Assembly: GCA_036562565.1 (NCBI GenBank) | Contig: DATCJY010000011.1 | Span: forward strand, 88,876 to 152,875 | Length of the DNA stretch: 64,000 nucleotides | Origin: DATCJY01 sp036562565 | GTDB taxonomy: Bacteria; Bacteroidota; Bacteroidia; Flavobacteriales_D; Sanyastnellaceae | Direction of reading: 5' to 3' | Part shown: positions 8,554 to 18,100 of the stretch, piece by piece | Numbering within the stretch: position 1 is the first letter of the stretch | Layout of the letters: each line of letters starts with the position of its first letter | Program-made: the position numbers and the translations under genes | Notes under the pieces: generated by a model | Databases searched by the model: none | The model's input: only the letters and a program-made list of their open reading frames with translations | Told to the model about the DNA's origin: nothing

Positions 8554-9072
8554 GTGAAGCAAGTTGTCCCCCCTTACCAATCCGCCCCAAAATTGAACAC
8601 TTCTCTACTCTCCTTATTCCTCATTCTCCTGTCTACCGACTCCTTCAGTCAACGGCCAACCAATACCCGTTCGCTGTTCGCGCATGTAGAATATCAGTTT
8701 CGGCAGTATGATTATCTCACTGTCGGACTTGGGTATCAACCTAAGAAGACATTATCCACTTGGACTCGCAAGAATAAATATTCATTCACCGGATGGACTG
8801 CGAACTATTGTAAGAAACTAGACAATGAGGACTGGGGAGTATCCATTCAAACATTGGCCTATTCCGCTAATGGCGTTGGATTGGAGGGCAATTACAAAGC
8901 AATCCATCACAGTCCGCACTATTCTTTCAAGCCCCTCATTGGTCTTTCGTTTCCCTTCGTTAGTATCATGTATGGTTACAACTTTGACTTTTATAAAATA
9001 AAAGAAGAAAGAATTCGTCCATCGGAATTGATTTTAGGATTGCGATTGGCGATAATCAGGTGGAAAGCGTAA
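8554..9072 (+). CDS. hypothetical secreted or outer-membrane beta-barrel-like protein
   Basis: I do not recognise a family. The reading frame starts with GTG. A positively charged, hydrophobic N-terminus (S-L-L-S-L-F-L-I-L-L-S) ends near F-S-Q at about residue 33 and looks like a type I signal peptide. The mature part has alternating aromatic and polar residues (Y-D-Y-L-T-V-G-L-G-Y, K-Y-S-F-T-G-W) and ends with L-I-L-G-L-R-L-A-I-I-R-W, typical of short outer-membrane barrels of about eight strands. It stands alone between pyrB and a GNAT gene. Confidence 0.5.
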   Translation: MKQVVPPYQSAPKLNTSLLSLFLILLSTDSFSQRPTNTRSLFAHVEYQFRQYDYLTVGLGYQPKKTLSTWTRKNKYSFTGWTANYCKKLDNEDWGVSIQTLAYSANGVGLEGNYKAIHHSPHYSFKPLIGLSFPFVSIMYGYNFDFYKIKEERIRPSELILGLRLAIIRWKA

Positions 9073-9134
9073 TTGAAAAAAATAAGAGTGACAACCTATA
9101 TAGAACTGACCCAATCCAAAGAAAACCAATTTGC

Positions 9135-9539
9135 ATGAACCACATCACCATCACCACCGACAAGTCAGAACTCGACATAGAATTTATTCATGCTTTCATC
9201 TCCAATTCCTATTGGGCCAAAGGAAGAACGATTGAAACCATGCAAACTTGCATTGACAACTCATTGTGTTTTGGAGTTTACATAGAAGGCAAGCAAATAG
9301 GCTTTGCGCGAGTCGTTACGGATTATGGACACTTAGCATACATCTTGGACTTGTTCATTGACGCAGCGCATAGAGGCAAGGGGCATTCCAAACAACTCAT
9401 GAGCTTTATCCTGGAATATCCACCACTTCAAAACATCAAAGTGTGGCGCCTTGCAACAAGGGATGCGCATGGTCTTTACAAGCAATTTGGTTTTGATGCC
9501 TTGGCCAAGCCGGAGAATTTGATGGAGAGAATATTATAA
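9135..9539 (+). CDS. GNAT-family N-acetyltransferase
   Basis: A compact 134-residue acetyltransferase of the GNAT fold that would transfer acetyl from acetyl-CoA to an amine substrate I cannot name. The acetyl-CoA loop is seen as A-H-R-G-K-G-H-S-K-Q-L (motif R/Q-x-x-G-x-G/A), preceded by the beta-4 strand Y-I-L-D-L-F-I-D and followed by L-A-T-R-D-A-H-G-L-Y-K-Q-F-G-F, the usual C-terminal motif. I chose the ATG at 9135 because the upstream ATG at 9060 would overlap the preceding gene and add 25 residues absent from the family. Confidence 0.8.
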   Translation: MNHITITTDKSELDIEFIHAFISNSYWAKGRTIETMQTCIDNSLCFGVYIEGKQIGFARVVTDYGHLAYILDLFIDAAHRGKGHSKQLMSFILEYPPLQNIKVWRLATRDAHGLYKQFGFDALAKPENLMERIL

Positions 9540-9620
9540 TTCATACATGCCCACACTCCAGCGAGTTTAAGCGCTGCGATAACTCGCGCATGCGCAACAC
9601 ACGAGTCAAGTGTAGTTTGC

Positions 9621-10259
9621 TTACGAGTTATAAGGCTTGAGCTTTTTAACGATTAGGTTTGCAACTTCCATATTCGGTACCCAGCACAACCAAGAAACAA
9701 TTAAATAGGCCACTAAATAATCACCGCTAACAATCATCAAAAGCGGCAGCCAGACTCTCAGTGTTACAGCAGCAAAGCAAGCCGCATAACTATATATCAT
9801 GAGTTTGCGATGTTGCTCAATTTGGGAAGCACGGATTTTAAGATAAGCCAATAACGTAGTGGTAAACCAGATAATCCCTAAACATATAAACCCAACTGAT
9901 GCAATGAGTCCGCCCGTTGCAGTAAAACCAGTTCCAATACCGGCAAGAGCACTTAAGAGCACACTGACTACATAAACTTTTCCGATGAGGCGATGTAGCG
10001 CTGCCTTTTTGCGCAGCAGCTTTTGATGAAACTGCAACCATCCGATGAGCAAAGCAATTCCTCCAAAAATGATGTGGGTATAAAAACCGATGTTCCAAAA
10101 AGTATCGGCTAACAGCTCAGGACTTTTTGTGCTCAACAAACCAAATGTGCGGTCTTGAAGAATAAAATAAATGCCGGGATAAAGACCGATAACGACAGCA
10201 AGAAAAGCGATGACAGTTTTGGAAATTCTTTGCGACATAAGAGATTTAGTGAATAGCAT
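9621..10259 (-). CDS. DUF2306 family integral membrane protein
   Basis: This 212-residue protein has six or so predicted membrane helices. The loop A-L-H-R-L-I-G-K-V-Y-V at about residues 87-97 and the later Q-H-R-K-L-M-I-Y-S-Y-A segment are the two His-containing blocks that define DUF2306, a family related to heme-binding or haem-copper-associated membrane proteins whose function is unsettled. An alternative start at 10238 (M-S-Q-R-I-S-K) would remove seven residues. It is monocistronic. Confidence 0.7.
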   Translation of the reverse strand: MLFTKSLMSQRISKTVIAFLAVVIGLYPGIYFILQDRTFGLLSTKSPELLADTFWNIGFYTHIIFGGIALLIGWLQFHQKLLRKKAALHRLIGKVYVVSVLLSALAGIGTGFTATGGLIASVGFICLGIIWFTTTLLAYLKIRASQIEQHRKLMIYSYAACFAAVTLRVWLPLLMIVSGDYLVAYLIVSWLCWVPNMEVANLIVKKLKPYNS

Positions 10260-10462
10260 TCAACCACTCCAGGCCTTGGACTTGGACATAGTCCTCATCA
10301 ACAACCGTCCCTACGAAGCCTAAATGCGGGGCCAAAATTATAAGTGAACTACTCGGATAAAATGCCACTTATGGATTTATTCGGCCTTACATAAAGGTGT
10401 ATTACTCCAGTCGCGCGAGTGTGGTGAGAAAAGGGAAAGACGAAAGGTGAAAGCCAAACATC

Positions 10463-10798
10463 TTAATGCACTTCCCCTACCATATATAAAGAGATGATGC
10501 CATAAACCAGACGCACAAAAAAGCTCGCACCAATGATGAAGGTGATGAACATACGCCAGCGTTGTTCCGACTGGGAGAATCTATCCCAGCGCACGGTGAG
10601 GTCCACCACAAGCGAAGCCATTGCGAGAAACTCGAGGAAAGTAAGTAAACCCCAGTGCTTGGCAAAGTTTTCTCTCACAGCCATAAGTGAGGCGTTCATG
10701 GGGGCTATCCAATAAAACACATTATAGATAGCCAACACAATAATCGTGGCATTGATTAAAGGAGACTTCTCAGTTTTTCCTGCTTCCCTTGAGGTCAT
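10463..10798 (-). CDS. small integral membrane protein of unknown function
   Basis: This 111-residue protein has three hydrophobic segments (about 17-36, 49-68 and 83-107). I recognise no family. The start codon overlaps the stop codon of ltaE by four bases (10795-10798), so translation is probably coupled to threonine aldolase and the two share a message. A role with amino-acid metabolism is only a guess from position. The downstream stretch to 10260 holds no gene that I can see. Confidence 0.55.
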   Translation of the reverse strand: MTSREAGKTEKSPLINATIIVLAIYNVFYWIAPMNASLMAVRENFAKHWGLLTFLEFLAMASLVVDLTVRWDRFSQSEQRWRMFITFIIGASFFVRLVYGIISLYMVGEVH

Positions 10799-11814
10799 AC
10801 TATTTCTTTGAGACGTTGTTGCAATGCATCGAGATGTTCATCATGAAAATCGAGATGCGTGACAAATCTAATTCGATCGGCACCTACTGCGAAACAGCGT
10901 ACATTCTTTTGCGCCAAGCGTTGCACTATATCACTCGCCTTCAATCCCGAAGCGACTTGGAATACAACAATATTTGTTTCCACCGGTAGCACATCCTCCA
11001 CCCATGAACATTGTTGCAGCGCCTTTCCAATGATTTGTGCACGCACATGGTCTTCCTTTAATCTATCTACATGATGTTGCAATGCATACAACCCGGCAGC
11101 GGCAAGGAATCCCGCTTGACGCATACCGCCTCCAAAAGACTTGCGTCTTCTGATAGCACGATGGATAAATTCTTTCTTGCCCAATAACAAGCTCCCCACA
11201 GGTGCGCCCAAACCTTTGCTGAGGCAAATAGAAATGGAATCAAACAATGCACCGTGTTGTTGTGGTGTAGTACCATCTTCCACCATTGCATTGAACAATC
11301 GTGCACCATCACAATGGAATGCAAGTCCATGCTCCTTGCACACCTTAGCTATGCGCTGAAGCTCGGCAAATGGGTAGATGCAACCGCCACCGCGGTTCAT
11401 GGTATTTTCCACGCAAACAAGCGAAGTTCGTGCGTAGTGAGGATCATCGGCATTGATGTGTTTCACCACCTCATCGGCAGTGAACCGGCCGCGATCACCA
11501 CTGATGAGTTTCACACTTGAGCCGGAGTTAGCAGCTATACCACCACCTTCATTGAAATAAACATGCGCATCTGCTGCGCAAATGACTTCATCAGCCGGAC
11601 GCGTATGCAAGTTGATGGCAATCTGATTGGTCATGGTGCCGCTGGGACAAAACAGCGCGGCCTCCATGGCGAACATATCGGCAGCATATTGCTGCAACTC
11701 CTGCACCGATTCATCTTCTGCAAATACATCATCTCCCACCTTCGCTGAGAACATCGCCTCACGCATGGCCGGTGTAGGTTGGGTAATGGTATCGCTGCGC
11801 AAATCAACTATCAT
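10795..11814 (-). CDS. ltaE: low-specificity L-threonine aldolase
   Basis: This PLP enzyme cleaves L-threonine and L-allo-threonine to glycine and acetaldehyde. The 339-residue sequence opens with the family start I-V-D-L-R-S-D-T-I-T-x-P-T and has G-D-D-V-F/Y, F-C-P-S-G-T-M-T-N-Q, H-C-D-G-A-R-L-F-N-A and the Schiff-base Lys K200 in S-I-C-L-S-K-G-L-G-A-P-V-G-S. Fold-type I aminotransferase architecture is complete. It is first of a two-gene unit with the small membrane protein and diverges from the subtilase gene with overlapping promoter elements. Confidence 0.92.
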   Translation of the reverse strand: MIVDLRSDTITQPTPAMREAMFSAKVGDDVFAEDESVQELQQYAADMFAMEAALFCPSGTMTNQIAINLHTRPADEVICAADAHVYFNEGGGIAANSGSSVKLISGDRGRFTADEVVKHINADDPHYARTSLVCVENTMNRGGGCIYPFAELQRIAKVCKEHGLAFHCDGARLFNAMVEDGTTPQQHGALFDSISICLSKGLGAPVGSLLLGKKEFIHRAIRRRKSFGGGMRQAGFLAAAGLYALQHHVDRLKEDHVRAQIIGKALQQCSWVEDVLPVETNIVVFQVASGLKASDIVQRLAQKNVRCFAVGADRIRFVTHLDFHDEHLDALQQRLKEIV

Positions 11815-11839
11815 ACTGGTTCCTATTTATTAGATTCCA

Positions 11840-11847
11840 CAAAGCTA
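11840..11847 (-). promoter_or_regulatory. candidate -7 element of ltaE
   Basis: On the minus strand this reads TAGCTTTG, an exact TAnnTTTG match, 26 bases before the ltaE start codon. It overlaps the plus-strand element at 11846-11853 by two bases. Confidence 0.5.
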
Positions 11848-11853
11848 CATTTG
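11846..11853 (+). promoter_or_regulatory. candidate -7 element of the subtilase gene
   Basis: TACATTTG is an exact TAnnTTTG match 17 bases before the ATG at 11871. No convincing -33 element is seen. It shares two bases with the divergent ltaE element. Confidence 0.5.
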
Positions 11854-11870
11854 TAGCAAAGTATTCATTC

Positions 11871-13550
11871 ATGCACATTCTGTTTTGCCTTGCACTCCTT
11901 TTATTTTCCACAGTTTCTCTCATTGGTCAGAGTAATTACTGGGTTTTTCTCAAGGACAAAGACGGAGTAACATTTGACCCACTCACCTACTTCGATGCAA
12001 AAGCCATTGAGCGCAGAATACGCGAAGGACTACCGCTTCATGACATCACAGATTATCCAGTGCGTGAAGATTATGTGCAGCAAGTAGCACAATACTGCGA
12101 CAGCATCCGCAGCACCTCGCGTTGGTTCAATGCCATAGCGGTAAAAGCCACACCTGCCCAAATAGCCCAAATCAACACCATGCCATTTGTTGTGCGCACC
12201 CAACCGATGCAGCATACCTTGCAATTGGCTGAGGCAAAAAGGCCACCGCAGCACAGCGAGCGCAAACTTTCGGCAATGGAGTACGCTACGCTTTATGGTC
12301 AAACCGAGCGCATGGGATTTAGCCTCCTTCGCGAGCGCGGCTATACCGGCAAGGGCGTGCGTATTGCTGTTTTTGATGCAGGCTTCCCGCTGGTGGATAA
12401 ACATCCGAGCTTTGAGCACATCGTGCGCAACAACCGCATTGTAGACACTTACAATTTTGTAAACAACTCCAAAAACGTATTTCGCTCCAACAACCACGGC
12501 ACGCATGTACTCTCTTGTATTGCCGGAATGTTGGACTCCATACCGATGGGTTGTGCAACCGATGCGGAATTTCTTTTAGCCAAAACGGAAAACGCCTATG
12601 TAGAAATCCGTACCGAAGAAGACCATTGGATACAATCGCTGGAGTGGGCTGACAAGATGGGTGCCGACATCATCAATTCATCGTTGGGCTATACAGTGCA
12701 ATTTTATTTCCGCAAGGACATGGACGGACAAACCTCCATCATTACCCGTGCTGCCAATACCGCCTTTAGCAAAGGAATATTGGTAGTGAACAGTGCGGGC
12801 AACGAAGGAGCTGGTCGCTGGGAAATCATTGGGGCACCGGCAGACTCTGATTCCGTGCTGACCATCGGAGGCATAAATCCTTCACATGGTTATCACACCC
12901 GCTTCAGCTCTTACGGTCCATCGGCTTCTTATAAAAAGAAACCGAACCTTGTGGCATTTAGCCAAACAGTTACTGCATTGGGGCACAATCAAGGAACATC
13001 TTTTAGTAGTCCGCTCGTAGCAGGATTTGCAGCGTGCATCCGACAAATGCATCCCGAGTGGACCGTGCGCCAACTCTTTGATGAATTGGAAAAAAGCGGA
13101 GAACTCTATCCCTACTTTGACTATGCACATGGGCATGGTGTTCCGCAAGCTTCCTATTTCATCTATGGCAAAAGCCTCAGTGACACGGCCATGTTTAAGA
13201 TGCACTGGAATGCACAAGACAAAACTGTGGAGTTGCACCATTTAGGCGATAGCACCACATGGAAATCCTTTGCCATCGATAAAGAAAACTGGCATGAAAA
13301 CCGTTGCTACCACCTACCGCTGGAGTATTGCTATTGGCAACTCATCGATGAAGCGCATCGCATTGTTTACTACGAACTCGTTGAGCCGGGCGAAAAACTC
13401 ATTGCACGCATTACCAATAAAGATTGTGATAATTGCACTTTGCGGATTTACTACAAGCAGTACTTCTATGAACGACCATGGATGGAACTCCTAAATGAAC
13501 TAAGCGCTCAACCTACACCATCCGACACAATTTCTCCTCTCTCTCATTAA
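11871..13550 (+). CDS. secreted subtilisin-like serine protease (S8)
   Basis: This 559-residue protein has a signal peptide ending near I-G-Q (residue 20), a propeptide-like region to about 150 and an S8 domain to about 420. The catalytic triad is D169 (I-A-V-F-D-A-G-F), H209 (N-H-G-T-H-V) and S377 (G-T-S-F-S-S-P), and the oxyanion Asn is N311 (S-A-G-N-E-G). The last 130 residues form a beta-rich tail that resembles, but does not clearly match, a T9SS domain, so the export route beyond the periplasm is uncertain. The prodomain F-D-P-L-T-Y-F and R-W-F-N-A-I-A-V motifs are common in Bacteroidota S8 proteases. The next gene starts 7 bases later. Confidence 0.9.
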   Translation: MHILFCLALLLFSTVSLIGQSNYWVFLKDKDGVTFDPLTYFDAKAIERRIREGLPLHDITDYPVREDYVQQVAQYCDSIRSTSRWFNAIAVKATPAQIAQINTMPFVVRTQPMQHTLQLAEAKRPPQHSERKLSAMEYATLYGQTERMGFSLLRERGYTGKGVRIAVFDAGFPLVDKHPSFEHIVRNNRIVDTYNFVNNSKNVFRSNNHGTHVLSCIAGMLDSIPMGCATDAEFLLAKTENAYVEIRTEEDHWIQSLEWADKMGADIINSSLGYTVQFYFRKDMDGQTSIITRAANTAFSKGILVVNSAGNEGAGRWEIIGAPADSDSVLTIGGINPSHGYHTRFSSYGPSASYKKKPNLVAFSQTVTALGHNQGTSFSSPLVAGFAACIRQMHPEWTVRQLFDELEKSGELYPYFDYAHGHGVPQASYFIYGKSLSDTAMFKMHWNAQDKTVELHHLGDSTTWKSFAIDKENWHENRCYHLPLEYCYWQLIDEAHRIVYYELVEPGEKLIARITNKDCDNCTLRIYYKQYFYERPWMELLNELSAQPTPSDTISPLSH

Positions 13551-13557
13551 TGTTTTT

Positions 13558-14322
13558 ATGAAAATCAGACTCCTCTTATATACCAGCTGCGCAGTGTTAT
13601 TTCTCTCCGGGATATGTGCTCCTGCCGTGATTCACTCACAAACCACCTTGTTGCAACGTGATGTACGAAAACAGATGGAGCGCAACCAACAAGATGACTT
13701 CGGTCCCAATAGCAAATTCTTTCAATCAGGTGTGCTTGGTTTCTCATGGACCATGCCCATCAACACGAACGACAGCCTAGAAGTGACCAATGACATCAAC
13801 AGCAATCAACTAGTGTTTGGTAATCGCTACAAGCTCAAGCTCAACGAATACTTTGCATTGGGGATGGACATCGTATATATGCGTCAAGGTTTTAGCATTC
13901 GTCAGGGGAACACGAATCTCCTATCTCCAGAGCACATTCATAAAAAACAGCGACTCGCTTTTCACAACCTTGCAGTGGGTGGACATGTGCGCATCAACTT
14001 TCAAAAACGCGGTGATTACCTAGGCTCCTATGTTGACCTTGGAGCGGAGCTACACTGGGTGATGGCCGAGCGCCATTTTACATTAGACAAGGTTGACCCC
14101 TCGCAACATCAGGGAGCCGAAAAAATACGTATCCAAAGCAGTCACCTGGACTTCACGCGCGACATACAACATTATGCCGTGGCGCGCTTCGGAGTGAACA
14201 CCATTATTGCCTCGGCACGTTACCGATTTTCGGATATTTTCAATGCCTCGGAGAATATCAATAATGGAATGAAGTTACCTGAATTACCGCGTTTTTCCAT
14301 CGGAGTGGAAATCGTATTTTAG
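13558..14322 (+). CDS. hypothetical outer-membrane beta-barrel protein
   Basis: The 254-residue protein has a signal peptide (to about residue 28, I-H-S-Q). The mature part then has alternating strands such as L-N-E-Y-F-A-L-G-M-D-I-V-Y, Y-L-G-S-Y-V-D-L-G-A-E-L-H-W-V and I-I-A-S-A-R-Y-R-F-S, ending F-S-I-G-V-E-I-V-F with a terminal Phe, as outer-membrane barrels do. It could be a PorT-like small barrel, but no specific family is evident. It starts 7 bases after the protease gene and is probably co-transcribed. Confidence 0.6.
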   Translation: MKIRLLLYTSCAVLFLSGICAPAVIHSQTTLLQRDVRKQMERNQQDDFGPNSKFFQSGVLGFSWTMPINTNDSLEVTNDINSNQLVFGNRYKLKLNEYFALGMDIVYMRQGFSIRQGNTNLLSPEHIHKKQRLAFHNLAVGGHVRINFQKRGDYLGSYVDLGAELHWVMAERHFTLDKVDPSQHQGAEKIRIQSSHLDFTRDIQHYAVARFGVNTIIASARYRFSDIFNASENINNGMKLPELPRFSIGVEIVF

Positions 14323-14364
14323 CAAAACCTGAAATAGGTCCCGAGCATAGTACCGTGTATTCGT

Positions 14365-14928
14365 TTGAAGAATTACTTTCAAATATTGGGCTTACATCCG
14401 GATGCCACGCATGCAGAAATCCGAACGGCTTACAGACAACTTGTGAAGCTGCATCACCCGGATATGCACCAAGGCACTGCCGACAGTGAACAGTTTCTGC
14501 TGATACAGGAGGCCTATGAGATCCTCTCTGATCCCACGCGAAGGGCCTATCATCGTCAGCAATTACAGTACCAGCAAAACCGCTACTCTGCCCATCAACA
14601 AGCACACCGGCAGCGCGTATATGAAGAATGGGTTCGCTATCAGCAGCGTGAGGCCCTCAAACGGAAAGTGGCCGAAATGCGCAGGCGCCAACAAGAGGAA
14701 GAAGAAGAGCGCAACTTCGTATGGTATTCCTTCGCGGCCGTTAAGTATCTACTCTATTCTTTGGCAGGCATTTCGCTCCTCACCATGACCTTTGTCCCCA
14801 TCACCCTCTACTTCAGTGATGACAAAATGAGACACGATGCCGGCATTCGCCTGATACTTGCTTCCATAATGGGGGCCACCTTCCTCAGCATTTTCATTTA
14901 TCAGAACTTCTATTTCAAAAAGAGATAA
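14365..14928 (+). CDS. membrane-anchored J-domain (DnaJ-like) protein
   Basis: An N-terminal J domain (about residues 1-66) has Y-F-Q-I-L-G-L and the H-P-D tripeptide at 31-33, which stimulates Hsp70 ATPase. A charged, glutamine- and arginine-rich helix (about 67-115, likely coiled coil) follows. Two membrane helices (about 117-150 and 160-183) come next, with a short K-K-R tail. It has no Gly/Phe region, zinc finger or CTD, so it is a J-domain co-factor rather than true DnaJ. The start is TTG at 14365 because no ATG or GTG lies in frame at a plausible position. Its Hsp70 partner and client are not identifiable here. Confidence 0.75.
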   Translation: MKNYFQILGLHPDATHAEIRTAYRQLVKLHHPDMHQGTADSEQFLLIQEAYEILSDPTRRAYHRQQLQYQQNRYSAHQQAHRQRVYEEWVRYQQREALKRKVAEMRRRQQEEEEERNFVWYSFAAVKYLLYSLAGISLLTMTFVPITLYFSDDKMRHDAGIRLILASIMGATFLSIFIYQNFYFKKR

Positions 14929-15159
14929 ACCTCTTCCATTTTCCTGCCTTTGCTGGAGTGTTTAAAACTTGTGCTTCGGTAAATCACTGTCTACTACCCA
15001 CTTTGGTGATTTGTTGATTTTTAAAAGAAAAATTCACTTGCTGCACTTCTATTTTTGAAGGGTGTGATGGAGCCGCGACAATGACCTTGACACACTTGGT
15101 AATCAGCGTCCTATCACCTACTACAATTACCTGTTTTTATTTTCAAAAGCAAATTCCGG

Positions 15160-18100
15160 ATGTTCCTCATCTTCGATACTGAAACTACGGGGCTACCCCG
15201 CGATTACCACGCCCCCTTGACGGATTTCGACAACTGGCCGCGTGTGGTGCAGATAGCCTGGCAGCTGCACGATGCTACCGGCAAATTGATTTCCAATCAG
15301 AATTTGATTGTCAAACCCGATGGTTTCACCATTCCTTTCAATGCCGAAAAAGTGCACGGCATCTCCACCGAGCGCGCCATGCGCGAAGGAATTGAGCTGC
15401 GCGAAGTATTGGACATCTTCCTGCGCGATGTGGAGCAAGCTACTTACCTAGCCGGCCACAACATTGAGTTTGATAACAATGTGATGGGATGCGAATTGTT
15501 GCGCATGGGCATGCACAATGCGATTGCCGACAAACAATCCCTCGACACCAAAGACCTCTCTACCGACTTTTGCGCCATTCCGGGTGGTAAGGGAGGCAAG
15601 TTCAAATGGCCTACCCTCACCGAACTTTATTTCAAACTCTTCAATGAAACATTCAGCGAAGCGCACGATGCGGCTTATGACGTAAGCGCTACGGGTAAGG
15701 CATTCTTTGAGTTGCTCAAGCTGGGTGTTATCAGAGTTCAGGAAGCTTCTGCCCAAACAATCGTCTATGAAGCTCCCCTTCTTAAGAGTTCGAACTTTCA
15801 GCAAACTGAAACAGTTGCTGCGTCTGACAACTCTACAACGGTTACGCACGACATCGATGTAAGCACATTGCCATTCGTGCACCTCCATGTTCACACGCAG
15901 TTCAGCGTTTTGCAGAGTACATCTGAAATAGGCACCCTTATAAAGAAAGCGAAGGAATGGGAAATGCCCGCCATTGCCATGACTGACCACGGCAACATGA
16001 TGGCAGCGTTTCAATTTGTAAATACTGCTCTCAAACAAGAAATAAAACCCATTGTGGGTTGTGAGGTGAACATCTGCCGTGACATGCACGACAAAAAAGT
16101 GCAGGACAACGGTTTTCAGATTCCGATTTTGGCCAAAAACAAAAACGGATACCACAACTTGGCAAAGCTTTCCAGTCTGGCACACACCGAAGGTTTTTAC
16201 TATGTACCACGGATTGATAAAAAACGTCTGCTTGAGTACAAAGAAGACCTCATTGTGCTCTCCGGTGGATTGTATGGCGAGGTAGCATGGAAGATACTCA
16301 ACGAAGGAGACGAGAAAGCGGAAGAAGCATTCTTGTGGTATAAAGAGCATTTTGGTGATGACTTTTATGCAGAGCTCAACCGCCACGGATTGGAAGAAGA
16401 AGATCACGTGAACAAAGTCTTACTGCGTTTCTGCGAAAAGCACGGAGTGAAATACGTAGCTGCCAACTCATCCTATTACACCACAAGAGATGAGGCCGAA
16501 GCACAAGATGCGCTCATCTGTGTGCGCGAAGGCGAATACGTTTCCAAACCGAAAAAATACATCGGCAAGCGCGGGCGCGATTTCCGCTTTGGTTTGCCCA
16601 ACGATCAATACTACCTCAAGACACCGGATGAGATGCGCGAGCTCTTCAGGGATTTGCCGCTGGCCATCTCCAACACTGCCGAGATTGCAGAGAAGTGCGA
16701 GAGCTATAAACTCGCGCGTGAGGTATTGCTTCCGAAGTTTGACATACCGGAACAATTCCGCGACCCGATGGATGAAATAGATGGCGGCAAACGCGGGGAG
16801 AACAACTACCTGCGCCACCTCACTTATGAAGGAGCGAAAAAACGCTATGGCACCATCACCGATGAAATACGCGAGCGCTTGGACTTTGAATTGGCCACAA
16901 TAGCCAACACCGGTTATCCCGGTTACTTCCTCATTGTGCAAGACTTCTGCAATAAAGCACGCGAGATGGGAGTAAGTGTTGGGCCGGGGCGTGGTAGTGC
17001 TGCCGGAAGTGCAGTTGCTTATTGCATCGGTATCACCAATGTGGACCCCATCAAGTACTCACTGCTCTTTGAGCGTTTCCTCAACCCTGAGCGTGTGAGC
17101 ATGCCCGATATCGATATCGACTTCGATGATGAAGGCCGTGAGAAGGTCATCAACTACGTGCGTGAGAAATACGGCAAGGACATGGTGGCACAAATCATCA
17201 CCTATGGAACCATGGGAGGCAAGAGTGCCATCCGCGATGCCGGCCGGGTGTTTGAATTGCCGCTAAGTGATACCGACCGGATAGCCAAGCTCATGCCTGA
17301 CTCGCAAGACCTCAGCAACATCCTGAAGTGGGACGATAAAACATTGAGTGAAAAACTCAACGGAGATGCCGTGCAGCTAGCTAAACAATTGCGCGAAATT
17401 GCCTCTGAGAACACGCATGAATCCAAGGTATTGAAGATGGCCAGCATCTTGGAAGGCTCCGTGCGCAACACCGGTATCCACGCCTGTGGTGTGATTATCA
17501 CTCCCGATGTGATCACCAACTATGTGCCCGTGGCCACTGCAAAAGACAGTGATATGTGGTGCACACAGTTTGACAACTCCGTAGTTGAAAGCGCAGGACT
17601 GCTCAAGATGGACTTCTTGGGATTGAAGACACTGACGCTCATCAAACACTCATTGCGCAACATCAAAGAACGCCACGGTATCGACATCGATATCGAAGCG
17701 ATACCGATAGATGACGAAAAGACTTACCAACTCTTCCAGCGAGGCCAGACAGTGGGCATATTCCAATACGAAAGTGACGGAATGCAGAAGTACATGAAAG
17801 AGTTGAGACCAACGGTATTCGATGACCTCATTGCGATGAACGCATTGTATCGTCCGGGACCGCTGGAATACATTCCATCCTTCATCCGAAGAAAAAACGG
17901 ACAAGAAGAAATCACCTATGACCTGCCTGAAATGGAAGAATACCTCAAGGACACTTATGGTATCACCGTGTATCAGGAGCAGGTAATGCTTTTGTCGCAG
18001 AAGCTTGCGGGCTTTACAAAAGGTGAGGCTGACGTGTTGCGTAAGGCAATGGGTAAAAAGCAAAAGGATGTGTTGGACAAAATGAAAGGCAAATTCATTG

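Noticed and set aside
9586..9595. 10-bp palindrome after the GNAT gene
   Set aside because: Too short to separate from chance, with no supporting context.
14981..15012. Inverted repeat of 7 bp before dnaE
   Set aside because: The arms are short, the loop is about 18 bases, and chance occurrence is likely. The rest of 14929-15159 shows no gene.
15448..16407. 319-codon frame antisense to dnaE
   Set aside because: It lies wholly inside a strongly conserved gene and its translation is rich in Cys, Phe and Val with no domain; it is a shadow of dnaE codons.
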